58,499 nt of DNA from a virus. Made by a program: the position numbers and the translations under genes. Numbering within the stretch: the stretch's first letter is position 1; every line of letters starts with the position of its first letter. Positions 49,225 through 55,886 of this stretch are shown here, piece by piece. Where the stretch lies: positions 1 through 58,499 of the IMG/VR virus record IMGVR_UViG_3300038701_003495. One strand, 5' to 3'. The notes under the pieces are model-generated. The model searched no databases and was not told where the DNA came from. It worked only from the letters and a program-made list of their open reading frames with translations.

Positions 49225-49649
49225 AGCCGACCTCGTTTACAGACTCACGCGACCGGGCGCGCGAATTCGTTCACGCTTGGCTAGTCGCCGACTGTCGTCT
49301 CACGACCGAAGGCTGGAGGCTGCGCGAGCGTTCGCTTGATGCCCTCGCCGAGAGAATGGCCGAGGTTCTCAGCGGGCACTCGATGCGACCCGCCGTGCCG
49401 AGCCAAAACAGCGAAGCCCGGCAGCGCCTGAGAGATGGTCTCGTCACCATCGGGACCCCCAGGAAGGCGTCACGGCAGGCGCTCAACGAGCCGGACCTTC
49501 GGGCACCCGAGTGCCCCGCCTACACGAAATGCCTCGACCATGTCGTCGACCAGGGGTGGGAAAACTGGACGTGCCGAGGCTGTGACGGGCCTGGTGTCCG
49601 AGACGCTAGATCAGAATCACACCGAAAGCATCACAGGAGAAAGAAGTGA
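49221..49649 (+). CDS. Protein with C-terminal Cys cluster, 142 aa
   Basis: The ATG at 49221 overlaps the zinc protein stop as ATGA. The N-terminal part is helical (RAREFVHAWLVADCRLTTEG), and the end carries CPAYTKCLDHVVDQGWENWT followed by CRGCDG, a four-Cys zinc ribbon. It may bind DNA near the excisionase gene that follows with a 4-bp overlap. Confidence 0.7.
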   Translation: MKPTSFTDSRDRAREFVHAWLVADCRLTTEGWRLRERSLDALAERMAEVLSGHSMRPAVPSQNSEARQRLRDGLVTIGTPRKASRQALNEPDLRAPECPAYTKCLDHVVDQGWENWTCRGCDGPGVRDARSESHRKHHRRKK

Positions 49650-49837
49650 GCAGCGCACAGGATTTCGAATCACTTTGGACGGTCGACGATGTCGCCCGCT
49701 ATTTCCAGCGAAGCAAGAGCTGGGTCTATCACAAGGCCGCAGATGGCACGCTTCCGCGTCTGAACCTCGGAGGGACCTTGCGGTTCGACCCCGACGATCT
49801 GCGCGCTTGGGCGAAACGACAGAAGCCAAAGGGTTAA
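49646..49837 (+). CDS. Excisionase-like helix-turn-helix protein, 63 aa
   Basis: The GTG start overlaps the preceding stop (GTGA). The sequence is a typical HTH_17/excisionase domain: LWTVDDVARYFQRSKSWVYH, then LPRLNLGGTLRFDPDDLRAW. It lies two genes before the integrase, so it probably directs excision from the tRNA-Pro site, though regulators share this fold. Confidence 0.8.
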   Translation: MSSAQDFESLWTVDDVARYFQRSKSWVYHKAADGTLPRLNLGGTLRFDPDDLRAWAKRQKPKG

Positions 49838-49849
49838 CAGACCCAAGGG

Positions 49850-49892
49850 AATTGACCGCCGGCGGACGAATATAATTGACCGCCGGCGGACG
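49850..49892. promoter_or_regulatory. Two 19-bp palindromic repeats before the wHTH-integrase pair
   Basis: AATTGACCGCCGGCGGACG occurs at 49850-49868 and 49874-49892, a 24-bp period. Each holds the palindrome CCGCCGGCGG. They fill the 69-bp gap between the excisionase-like gene and the winged-helix gene. They could bind the 90-aa protein (autoregulation) or the excisionase. TTGACC can serve as a -35, but no well-spaced -10 is seen. Confidence 0.6.
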
Positions 49893-49906
49893 GAAGGTAC
49901 CAGACC

Positions 49907-50179
49907 ATGAGCCGCTCGTGTTATTACCGACGAACTGTACACTCCAGCCACAGCAAGGGCGGGCGAACCTCTCAGGCGATGATCGACCGAGAAGTCTCTC
50001 TCCTGAAAAGATACTTGGCGAAACCCCGAAGAGCGTCAGACATCATGGAGCAATACGGGTGGTCAAAACGGACCGCAATGCGACGAATGGCAGAGGTCGG
50101 TAGGGTTGTTCGGGTGACCCCCGTAAGCCTAAACGAATGCTGGTACGTGAACGCCCCAAAAAGCTGGGGAGACTTTTAG
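49907..50179 (+). CDS. Small winged-helix-like protein, 90 aa
   Basis: GGAAGG lies nine bases before the ATG. Residues about 25-75 look like a winged helix (EVSLLKRYLAKPRRASDIME, QYGWSKRTAMRRMAEVGRVV). It stops two bases before the integrase start, so it is co-transcribed and may regulate integration or bind the 19-bp repeats just upstream. Confidence 0.65.
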   Translation: MSRSCYYRRTVHSSHSKGGRTSQAMIDREVSLLKRYLAKPRRASDIMEQYGWSKRTAMRRMAEVGRVVRVTPVSLNECWYVNAPKSWGDF

Positions 50180-50181
50180 GC

Positions 50182-51375
50182 GTGGCTAACGTCTACAAAA
50201 TAAGAGGCAAATGGTGCCTCGACTACAAAGGACCCACCGGCAAGAGGAAGCGTTTCGTCTCCGAGGTCAAGACGAAGGCGGCGGCAAAACGGATGGCCGA
50301 GGACCTCGAGCGACGAGCGGAACGTCAAAGGCTGGGTCTCGAAGCGCTCCCGGCTGAAGACGGCGGTGGCACAGTTGGGGAGCTACTCGAGTGGTGGCTG
50401 AAGCACCACGTGGAGGGAAAGCCGTCGGCAAACCGCGAGGGGCCATTCTGCCGAAAGCACCTGATCAACTCAGAACTCGCATCAATCAGGCTCGTGGACC
50501 TTCAGGCGTCCGATGTTGAGGTGTTCCTCACTCGCAAGGCCAAGAGACTGAGCCCCCAGTCGCTGAATCACCTTCGAGGCTATCTTTCCCGGGCCTTCAA
50601 TCTTTCGATTCGTGAAGGGCGTTGGAAAGGCGCGAACCCGATTTCGGCCGTCAAGAAGCGGAAGGTCCCGAAGTACGTGGCCGATTTCCTTCGAGCAGAT
50701 GAGGTCCCGAGACTTTTGGCCGCTACATCTCGAAAGTACCGGCCCCTTTTTGCCTGTGCCATCTACACAGGAATGCGCCAAGGCGAGCTTGTGGCGCTTC
50801 GGAAAAGCGACGTTGACCTGGATTCTGGAATGATCACCGTTCGACGCTCACATGGCCGTGAAACAACCAAGGGTGGGCACGCAGACGTCATTCCTATCCA
50901 CAGCGAGCTGCAGCCCTACCTTGAGGAGGCGATTCGGCTATCTCCTTCCCAAATCGTTTTCCCCGATGACTTGGGGAACCAGCGCCCCGAAGCCCCAAAA
51001 CTGGTGCGAGTTCTTCGGCGCGCTCTTGGCAGAGCGGGTATCGTGACTGGCTACGAGCACCGATGCCGAAAGAGGGGCTGCGGCTACAAAGAACCCGCTG
51101 CGGACAACGAGCAGCGCTACTGCCCAAAACATGGCCACAAGTTGTGGGCTGTGGCTCACCCGCGCCCGCTGAGGTTCCACGACCTGCGGCACACGACGGG
51201 TACTCTGCTGATGCAGGCTGGCGCGAGCTTGGCGGCAGTCCAAAAGATCCTTCGTCACAGCGACCCGAAGATCACGACCGAGATTTACGGGCACCTCGAG
51301 CAGGACCACCTCAGGAAAGAGATGGAGAGGTTGACGATCGTGCGGGGAACAACCGACAATACCGAGAAGAATTGA
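50182..51375 (+). CDS. int: Tyrosine recombinase integrase with zinc-binding insertion, 397 aa
   Basis: A GTG at 50182, two bases after the preceding stop, is chosen. The arm-binding N-terminus (NVYKIRGKWCLDYKGPTGKR) and core-binding domain (about 60-165) precede the catalytic domain with Arg199 (GMRQGEL), Lys230 (TTKGGHADVI), HDLRH (His333, Arg336), LRHSDP (His359) and Tyr369 (TEIYGHLE). Between Lys and HDLRH lies an insertion with Cys295, Cys300, Cys314 and His317/319 (CRKRGCGY...YCPKHGH), a likely zinc knuckle. It acts at the adjacent attP. Confidence 0.95.
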   Translation: MANVYKIRGKWCLDYKGPTGKRKRFVSEVKTKAAAKRMAEDLERRAERQRLGLEALPAEDGGGTVGELLEWWLKHHVEGKPSANREGPFCRKHLINSELASIRLVDLQASDVEVFLTRKAKRLSPQSLNHLRGYLSRAFNLSIREGRWKGANPISAVKKRKVPKYVADFLRADEVPRLLAATSRKYRPLFACAIYTGMRQGELVALRKSDVDLDSGMITVRRSHGRETTKGGHADVIPIHSELQPYLEEAIRLSPSQIVFPDDLGNQRPEAPKLVRVLRRALGRAGIVTGYEHRCRKRGCGYKEPAADNEQRYCPKHGHKLWAVAHPRPLRFHDLRHTTGTLLMQAGASLAAVQKILRHSDPKITTEIYGHLEQDHLRKEMERLTIVRGTTDNTEKN

Positions 51376-51387
51376 GGTTTTCGCAGA

Positions 51388-51732
51388 ATGGGCCAGTACT
51401 GGATGTGGTCGAATACGACAAAAAAAATTCATCTTGAGCCCACCAACGTCAAAATCGCTACGTGCGAGGCGGTGTTAAAGGAGCTTCTTCGGCTGGCCTC
51501 CAACGAGTGGGCTGACGATATCGTTGTGCTCAGTCACGACGAAATGGAGAGGGAGGTGTACGAGCAGGACTGGCCAACGATAATCGTAAAGACCAGCAAA
51601 AGGTTCTGTGGCCGCTCGCCTGTGGACGAGGCGAAGAGGTATATAGAGCCAAGACCACTAACCGCCGATTCGGTTCGCCTGATGCTCTCGCAGCTAGATG
51701 AATGCATTTGCGACGAGGGCCTGAGCGACTAG
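51388..51732 (+). CDS. Protein of unknown function between int and attP, 114 aa
   Basis: GAGG lies ten bases before the ATG. It is a mixed alpha/beta sequence (KIATCEAVLKELLRLASNEW, then DDIVVLSHDEMEREVYEQDW). No family is recognised. A gene between int and attP would sit at the prophage end, and could be prophage-expressed. Confidence 0.55.
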   Translation: MGQYWMWSNTTKKIHLEPTNVKIATCEAVLKELLRLASNEWADDIVVLSHDEMEREVYEQDWPTIIVKTSKRFCGRSPVDEAKRYIEPRPLTADSVRLMLSQLDECICDEGLSD

Positions 51733-51795
51733 GCGTCCAATGCGGCGAAAAAACCCGAAAAACCTGTCACGATTCCGTCACGCCCAAAAACGAAA

Positions 51796-51812
51796 GGCCC
51801 GTAAAACGGGCC
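51796..51812 (-). terminator. Terminator next to the attP tRNA half
   Basis: On the minus strand GGCCCG-TTTTA-CGGGCC is followed by TTTCGTTTTT. It lies directly after the tRNA-Pro 3' half, so after integration it would end transcription of the rebuilt tRNA gene. Confidence 0.7.
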
Positions 51813-51818
51813 GTAAGT

Positions 51819-51868
51819 TGGTCGGGGCGACAGGATTTGAACTTGCGACCCCCTGCTCCCAAAGCAGG
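51819..51868 (-). other. attP: attP core: 3' half of tRNA-Pro(UGG)
   Basis: The minus strand reads as tRNA from the anticodon stem to the CCA end: CCTGC-TTTGGGA-GCAGG, GGGTC, GCAAG-TTCAAAT-CCTGT, CGCCCCG, A, CCA. This is 50 nt with every element of standard length. The anticodon is UGG. No D arm or acceptor 5' strand exists upstream, so it is not a whole tRNA. The T stem has one A-C mismatch and one G-U pair. It lies 443 bp after the integrase, where attP is expected. Confidence 0.88.
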
Positions 51869-52029
51869 CCTTGGGCGATCCAAACCGATGCAGAGCTTAG
51901 CAAGTCTTTGTTTTTGTTGAACTTCGCTCTGTGTGGCCGGCTTCGGTTTTCCAGGTTTTTGCAGCGTTTTGCATAAATTGTGGCACGAATCAGGCACGCT
52001 TGTTACTGTTTATTTACCTGCGGTAAGGG

Positions 52030-52057
52030 TTGAGCAGGACAATTCGGACCATATGGT
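52030..52057 (+). promoter_or_regulatory. Possible promoter of accessory genes beyond attP
   Basis: TTGAGC (52030-52035), a 16-bp spacer and TATGGT (52052-52057) precede the 70-aa gene with GGAG. Both hexamers match the consensus at four of six positions. The rest of the 350-bp gap (51733-52082) holds attP and its terminator; nothing else is seen apart from AT-rich stretches. Confidence 0.3.
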
Positions 52058-52082
52058 TAAGTGCAGGAAGGAGAAGGCACAG

Positions 52083-52295
52083 ATGAAGCGCAAAGCGAAA
52101 AACAAAGCGAAGCGAGAAGCATTCAGGGCCGGATTCTGGGATGTAATGAGCCTCGGTCCTTCTGACGTCGTTTATGGTCTGCCGCGCCCGAAGAGCGCCG
52201 ACGAAATAATTCGCTCAGCGTGGAGAAATACCGGGACACACCTGAAGAAGGCCATGGTTCGACATGAGCAACAAAAAGCGCCCCAGGAAAAGTAA
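52083..52295 (+). CDS. Small basic protein, 70 aa
   Basis: AAGGAG lies upstream of the ATG at 52083. A Lys-rich start (KRKAKNKAKREAFRAGFWD) is followed by PSDVVYGLPRPKSADEIIRS. No family is recognised. It overlaps the DUF2335 gene by 32 bp, so the two are probably one unit. Confidence 0.6.
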   Translation: MKRKAKNKAKREAFRAGFWDVMSLGPSDVVYGLPRPKSADEIIRSAWRNTGTHLKKAMVRHEQQKAPQEK

Positions 52296-52746
52296 GGCAG
52301 CCGTTCAGAAGAGCACCGCCAACAGGCTCAAAACTGCCGAGCTTCAAGAGGTCAAAGAAGCCCTCGAGCAGGCAAACATTTCAGGTGCGACCAAAGAGCA
52401 GGTCATGATCAGGGTCCGGGAAGACCGACTATGGCAAGGCCCGCTGCCTCCGCCTGAATCCCTAGGTCACTACGAACAGGTCCTGCCGGGATCTGCCGAC
52501 AGAATTCTCGGTATGGCCGAAGCCTCAATAGAACAGGAACACGCGCAGTTCATGGCGCAAACGCGAGTCATTGATAACGCCCACCGACGGGGTGCCTGGT
52601 TGGCCTCAGGCCTCCTGGCTTTGTTCCTTGGCGCGGGCACGGTTTCAGCGTTTTACGGGCACACTGCGTTTGCATGTGCATGTGTTGGTACAGGGGCAGT
52701 AAGCATCATTGCTAAGGCCATCACCGGGAAAGGTAAGGAGATTTGA
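52264..52746 (+). CDS. DUF2335 membrane protein, 160 aa
   Basis: The family block GPLPPPESLGHYEQVLPGSA, then DRILGMAEASIEQEHAQFM, is followed by two membrane helices (about 110-130 and 135-152: WLASGLLALFLGAGTVSAFY, TAFACACVGTGAVSII). DUF2335 proteins are small membrane proteins of unknown role, frequent in mobile elements. In the prophage this gene lies next to attP, away from virion genes, so it is a likely lysogenic cargo gene. Confidence 0.8.
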   Translation: MSNKKRPRKSKAAVQKSTANRLKTAELQEVKEALEQANISGATKEQVMIRVREDRLWQGPLPPPESLGHYEQVLPGSADRILGMAEASIEQEHAQFMAQTRVIDNAHRRGAWLASGLLALFLGAGTVSAFYGHTAFACACVGTGAVSIIAKAITGKGKEI

Positions 52747-52863
52747 TGGCTCTGGGTGCCACCGGGCTTCCCTTAGCGTCAAACGATGCTCTCGGACAAA
52801 CTAGGAACAAAACAGGAACGACGTTCGGACAAGGCAGACCTAAGGCATGGGATGATGCCACTC

Positions 52864-53080
52864 ATGACAAAGACCTTTATTGCATCCACGGACCTGATTG
52901 ACCTGAAACTAGCAGCGCGCCGGCTCGGGGTCAGCCGCAAGCTGGCTTGCGGCTGAAACAGATTTGGGGCGTCTGCCTGGCCTCAAGGCCGACAAGACCT
53001 ATCTCTACAATTGGAAAGCGCTAGAGGCTGCGCTTCTCGATCGTGCTCGATGCACAAGGGAAACGGCTTCGAAACTATAG
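52864..53080 (+). pseudogene. Frameshifted helix-turn-helix (excisionase-like) gene
   Basis: The first frame (ATG 52864, stop 52956) encodes LKLAARRLGVSRKL, half of an excisionase-type helix-turn-helix. The +1 frame continues from about 52946 with LAAETDLGRLPGLKADKTYL and YNWKALEAALLDRA, the second half, to TAG 53080. One extra base near 52944-52946 restores a single domain of about 70 aa. It may be a true decay or a sequencing error. Confidence 0.6.
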
Positions 53081-53151
53081 GAAAACCCACGGAAACTATA
53101 GAAACTATAGGAAAACCCCGGGCCCCACGGGGACCTAGTCGGGACCTAGTC
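53071..53151. repeat. Short direct repeats
   Basis: GAAACTATAGGAAAACCC occurs at 53071-53088 and 53101-53118, with a third GAAACTATAG at 53092-53101. GGGACCTAGTC is repeated in tandem at 53130-53151. Iteron-like spacing and noncoding setting (the 52747-53550 gap also holds the broken gene) suggest protein-binding sites or a relic origin. No gene is supported in 53152-53450. Confidence 0.6.
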
Positions 53152-53451
53152 GGGAAGCATTTCGACAAGACAAAGCACCGGACAAAAAGCCACTCCGAAA
53201 CGATTCAGACATCAATGATTTCAACGAGAATGGCCGGACACGATGACGGAAAATCTTCAGGGCAGCGCCTGGGCTATCGGCCTCAATCCCGGTCGCGAAA
53301 ATTAACATGCCCCTCGAGGGGGTGAATCAGGCGCAAAACGGCGCAATTTCGACCCCGTATCTGGCCAAGAGAGGTCGGGGTCTAGAGCGAAATACGGGGT
53401 TCAAAAAGTACGCGCCCTTTGCTCTTTTCTGTCGTTTTCTGTTTTTTACTG

Positions 53452-53526
53452 TTGCGTCCCGGGCACATTGTGCTAAGTTCAAATTGTCAGGTGGTCATCA
53501 CCTGATGCCGACCCGGCGGAACCGGG
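53452..53526 (+). promoter_or_regulatory. Promoter and two-hairpin leader
   Basis: TTGCGT (53452-53457), 16 bp, TAAGTT (53474-53479) makes a promoter. The leader then folds as CAGGTG-GTCAT-CACCTG (53488-53504) and CCCGG-CGGAA-CCGGG (53512-53526), followed by GGGGAG before the ATG at 53551. The hairpins could stabilise the message or regulate it. Confidence 0.5.
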
Positions 53527-53550
53527 AAATCCCAAGACGGGGAGAACAAA

Positions 53551-53856
53551 ATGTTCGAGTTACGAATACTCATTCCCCAGGCGGACAATGATGGCCGTCA
53601 GTTTTTGCCCAACCACCATGCTCAGTTCGAAGCGGTTCTGATCGACCTCTTCGGCGGCTTCACCAAATACGGTGAGGCTGTGGGCGGGTGGAAGGACGGC
53701 GAGCGCGTTTATAGCGACGCACTCACCGTTTACGGCGTTGCGGTTGCATCCATTGTGGATGCGGCCAAGGTTGCCGAAATGGCTGAGACCGCCAAGGCTC
53801 ACTACGAGCAATTGGCAGTCTACGTCACCTACCTCGGGCAAGCTGAGGTCATCTAA
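53551..53856 (+). CDS. Accessory protein of unknown function, 101 aa
   Basis: GGGGAG lies six bases before the ATG. FELRILIPQADNDGRQF, DLFGGFTKYGEAVGGW and GERVYSDALTVYGVAV resemble small proteins that I have seen in plasmids and environmental bacteria, with no assigned function. It has its own promoter, structured leader and hairpin terminator, so it is expressed alone and perhaps strongly. Confidence 0.72.
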   Translation: MFELRILIPQADNDGRQFLPNHHAQFEAVLIDLFGGFTKYGEAVGGWKDGERVYSDALTVYGVAVASIVDAAKVAEMAETAKAHYEQLAVYVTYLGQAEVI

Positions 53857-53863
53857 CCACCTG

Positions 53864-53885
53864 GCGGGGGGCTTCGGCCCCCCGC
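53864..53885 (+). terminator. GC-rich hairpin with TTCG tetraloop
   Basis: GCGGGGGGC-TTCG-GCCCCCCGC is a perfect 9-bp stem eight bases after the stop of the 101-aa gene. No T-run follows, so it may attenuate rather than fully terminate, or protect the message 3' end. Confidence 0.65.
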
Positions 53886-53927
53886 ATCTTGGCGCCCCTT
53901 CGTAGGGCATAGAAAGGACGGTGCAAA

Positions 53928-54716
53928 ATGGAGAGCTACACCAACCTGGCCGGGGAGGTGCTCGAATACGAGTCGCCGCCGGCGAAGGTCGCCGCGTTTT
54001 TGGCGAGGGTCATCGATGCAACACACGACCCCGGCGTCACCGAGGCAGCGATGACCGAGCTCGTCTATGGCCCCGAGAATCCAATTTTAGCCCAGGGAGT
54101 GCTCGAGCATCACGGCGTTGTAACCAAGGAGGTTTTCGAGAACCCCCTCTATCACGTCATGACCGATCTACTTGGGCGTAAGCGCGTTCAGGCGGGCACC
54201 CTCGACCCGCCGAAGGCGCGCGAAGAATACACGGTGACAATCGCCGAGGCTGCCGATCAGCTCGGGGTGCACCCTTCCGCCGTTCGCCAGGCCGTGCACG
54301 CCAAGACCCTCGACGCCATCAAGGTCGGCGGTAGCTGGCGGCTCAAGCCATCAAGCGTGGCCTCTTACCGGGTAAGCCGGCGATCACCCGCTGGGCGGTC
54401 GGAGCCGGTAGCAACCGCCGTGGTGGGCAGTGTCGATGGTGCGAGCTTTCGGCTCAAAATACTGGGCGGCAAACTCACTGAAACCGGGCGGCACGACCGA
54501 CGCGTCGAGGGCACGATTGATCGCTTCGATCGCATGGCCGTGATCAGCGGGCCCAAGGGCAAGTACCGTTTTTTCGAAATCGAGCCCGCGGCCACCGACG
54601 AGGCTATTGAGTTCGGGCCGTTCTTCGTCAAAGGTCGGTATCGGATTGTGACCAAAGAGAACAACCCACGTCGGGCAAGCGAAGCCTGGCGCGAGTTCGC
54701 AAAAAGTACGTCGTGA
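53928..54716 (+). CDS. Helix-turn-helix accessory protein, 262 aa
   Basis: AAGGACGG precedes the ATG. The N-terminal 90 residues (NLAGEVLEYESPPAKVAAFL, ELVYGPENPIL) form an unnamed domain, residues 97-150 are an excisionase-type helix-turn-helix (TIAEAADQLGVHPSAVRQAV, GGSWRLKPSSVASY), and the C-terminal 100 residues are beta-rich. It follows the hairpin of the 101-aa gene, so it may be its read-through partner or regulator. Confidence 0.72.
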   Translation: MESYTNLAGEVLEYESPPAKVAAFLARVIDATHDPGVTEAAMTELVYGPENPILAQGVLEHHGVVTKEVFENPLYHVMTDLLGRKRVQAGTLDPPKAREEYTVTIAEAADQLGVHPSAVRQAVHAKTLDAIKVGGSWRLKPSSVASYRVSRRSPAGRSEPVATAVVGSVDGASFRLKILGGKLTETGRHDRRVEGTIDRFDRMAVISGPKGKYRFFEIEPAATDEAIEFGPFFVKGRYRIVTKENNPRRASEAWREFAKSTS

Positions 54717-54854
54717 CCCCGCCCGGTGTTCGTCCGCTCCACCTGAGTGGTGGCCACCAATTGGGAGCACAAAGGCGCAATCCATCGGGTGGTTTTCACC
54801 GAAAACAATGCCCACAAAACGAATGAACAAATGGAAAGGGTTTAGGTTGACCTA

Positions 54855-55265
54855 GTGACATATCTAGAAGCCATCGCAAGTGAGTTCTTAAGGGCCGAGG
54901 AAAAGGAATGGCGCCGGGCCCGTGAAACCGGCGAACCGGAAAGACACGCCAGCGAAAACGAAGAGCTAGTCGCAGAGGTTCGGCTGTTGGTCCAACAGAT
55001 GAGTAAATCGCATGGGCCGCAGTTCTCAGAAGAACGTAACATCACCAACGTTTCACTCAGGAGTCGAGGCTCAAGCAGACGAAGACTTGTTTTTCTTTTC
55101 GACTTCCTTAGCGGACAGGACACAGAACCGCGGAGTGGCAAGATCGAAGTTTTGCCAATTTTTCATACAGAGCTTGAGACCAAAGCCCACCTCGCATGCA
55201 CCGTCGATGAACTGAAGCACGTTCACGAGTTCTTCTATCATCGTCTCACGAGTGACGTGATCTGA
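54855..55265 (+). CDS. Accessory protein of unknown function, 136 aa
   Basis: A GTG start with weak AGG upstream. The N-terminal half is helical and charged (EAIASEFLRAEEKEWRRARE), the C-terminal half mixed with LVFLFDFLSGQDTEP and HACTVDELKHVHEFF-like stretches. No family is known. It converges with the end of the minus-strand late string at 55378. Confidence 0.55.
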   Translation: MTYLEAIASEFLRAEEKEWRRARETGEPERHASENEELVAEVRLLVQQMSKSHGPQFSEERNITNVSLRSRGSSRRRLVFLFDFLSGQDTEPRSGKIEVLPIFHTELETKAHLACTVDELKHVHEFFYHRLTSDVI

Positions 55266-55377
55266 GGCATCACGAGAAAAAGAAACGGTGATTGGGGTGG
55301 CCTTCGGCAGGTCGCGAATGGTCCAATCGCTGGCCTAAGCGAATGGTTGTGAAAATGGCCGACAGGCTTGACGAGGT

Positions 55378-55884
55378 CTAAACGCTCGCCGCAAACGCAT
55401 TCTTCGCCGCAACCAGGGCCCGCTTTAGTCTCTCGCCCATCGAACCGGCGGCCACGTTGTCTTCGGCAACGGCGGCCCAAACCGCTGCGGCGTTCTCGTT
55501 GGCGGTGGGCACTGACCCACCCTCGGTCACCACCTGCAGACCCGCCGAGTTTCGCGAGCGAATCGAAACACCGTTCACCGTGGCCACGTCCGCGATGTTG
55601 TTGTTCGCGTTGAGTAGGTTTACGGCGTAGGAGCCGGCTTCGAAGGTCACCGTGTAGCCGTTGATGATTTCGACGGTACGCGCGAGCGTCACGCCTCCGA
55701 GTGTCACAGTCGTGTTGTGGGCGTGAGTTTTCGGGTAGGTCATGCCCGCCTCGCTGGCCTCGAGCGCAAGGAGATCCTCCCGGAAGGACTCGACATCTAG
55801 AGAGTAGACCGAGCCAGCGACAAGCGTTAGATCTGCCTGCGGGATTGTGATGACTTTGGTGCTCCAATCGATCGAAATAGCCAT
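55378..55884 (-). CDS. Phage virion protein (fibre-associated), 168 aa
   Basis: The pattern (ISIDWSTKVITIPQADLTLV, then HNTTVTLGGVTLARTVEIIN, GYTVTFEAGSYAVNLLNANN) is a familiar small virion protein of many tailed phages, often coded near the fibre genes. The C-terminal Ala-rich helix (AVWAAVAEDNVAAG) may trimerise. It is the last gene of the leftward late string. No clear terminator follows. Confidence 0.78.
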   Translation of the reverse strand: MAISIDWSTKVITIPQADLTLVAGSVYSLDVESFREDLLALEASEAGMTYPKTHAHNTTVTLGGVTLARTVEIINGYTVTFEAGSYAVNLLNANNNIADVATVNGVSIRSRNSAGLQVVTEGGSVPTANENAAAVWAAVAEDNVAAGSMGERLKRALVAAKNAFAASV

Positions 55885-55886
55885 GT

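Noticed and set aside
51740-51976. Open frames across the attP region
   Set aside because: They run through a tRNA half and a terminator, so they are chance frames.
52746-52901. 51-codon frame starting by TGATG at the DUF2335 stop
   Set aside because: It has coupling-type overlap, but the sequence is low in structure, runs over the broken helix-turn-helix gene and has no further support.
53011-53325. Plus-strand frame with ETIGKP repeats
   Set aside because: The peptide repeats merely translate the DNA repeats at 53071-53151 and the frame overlaps the broken gene.
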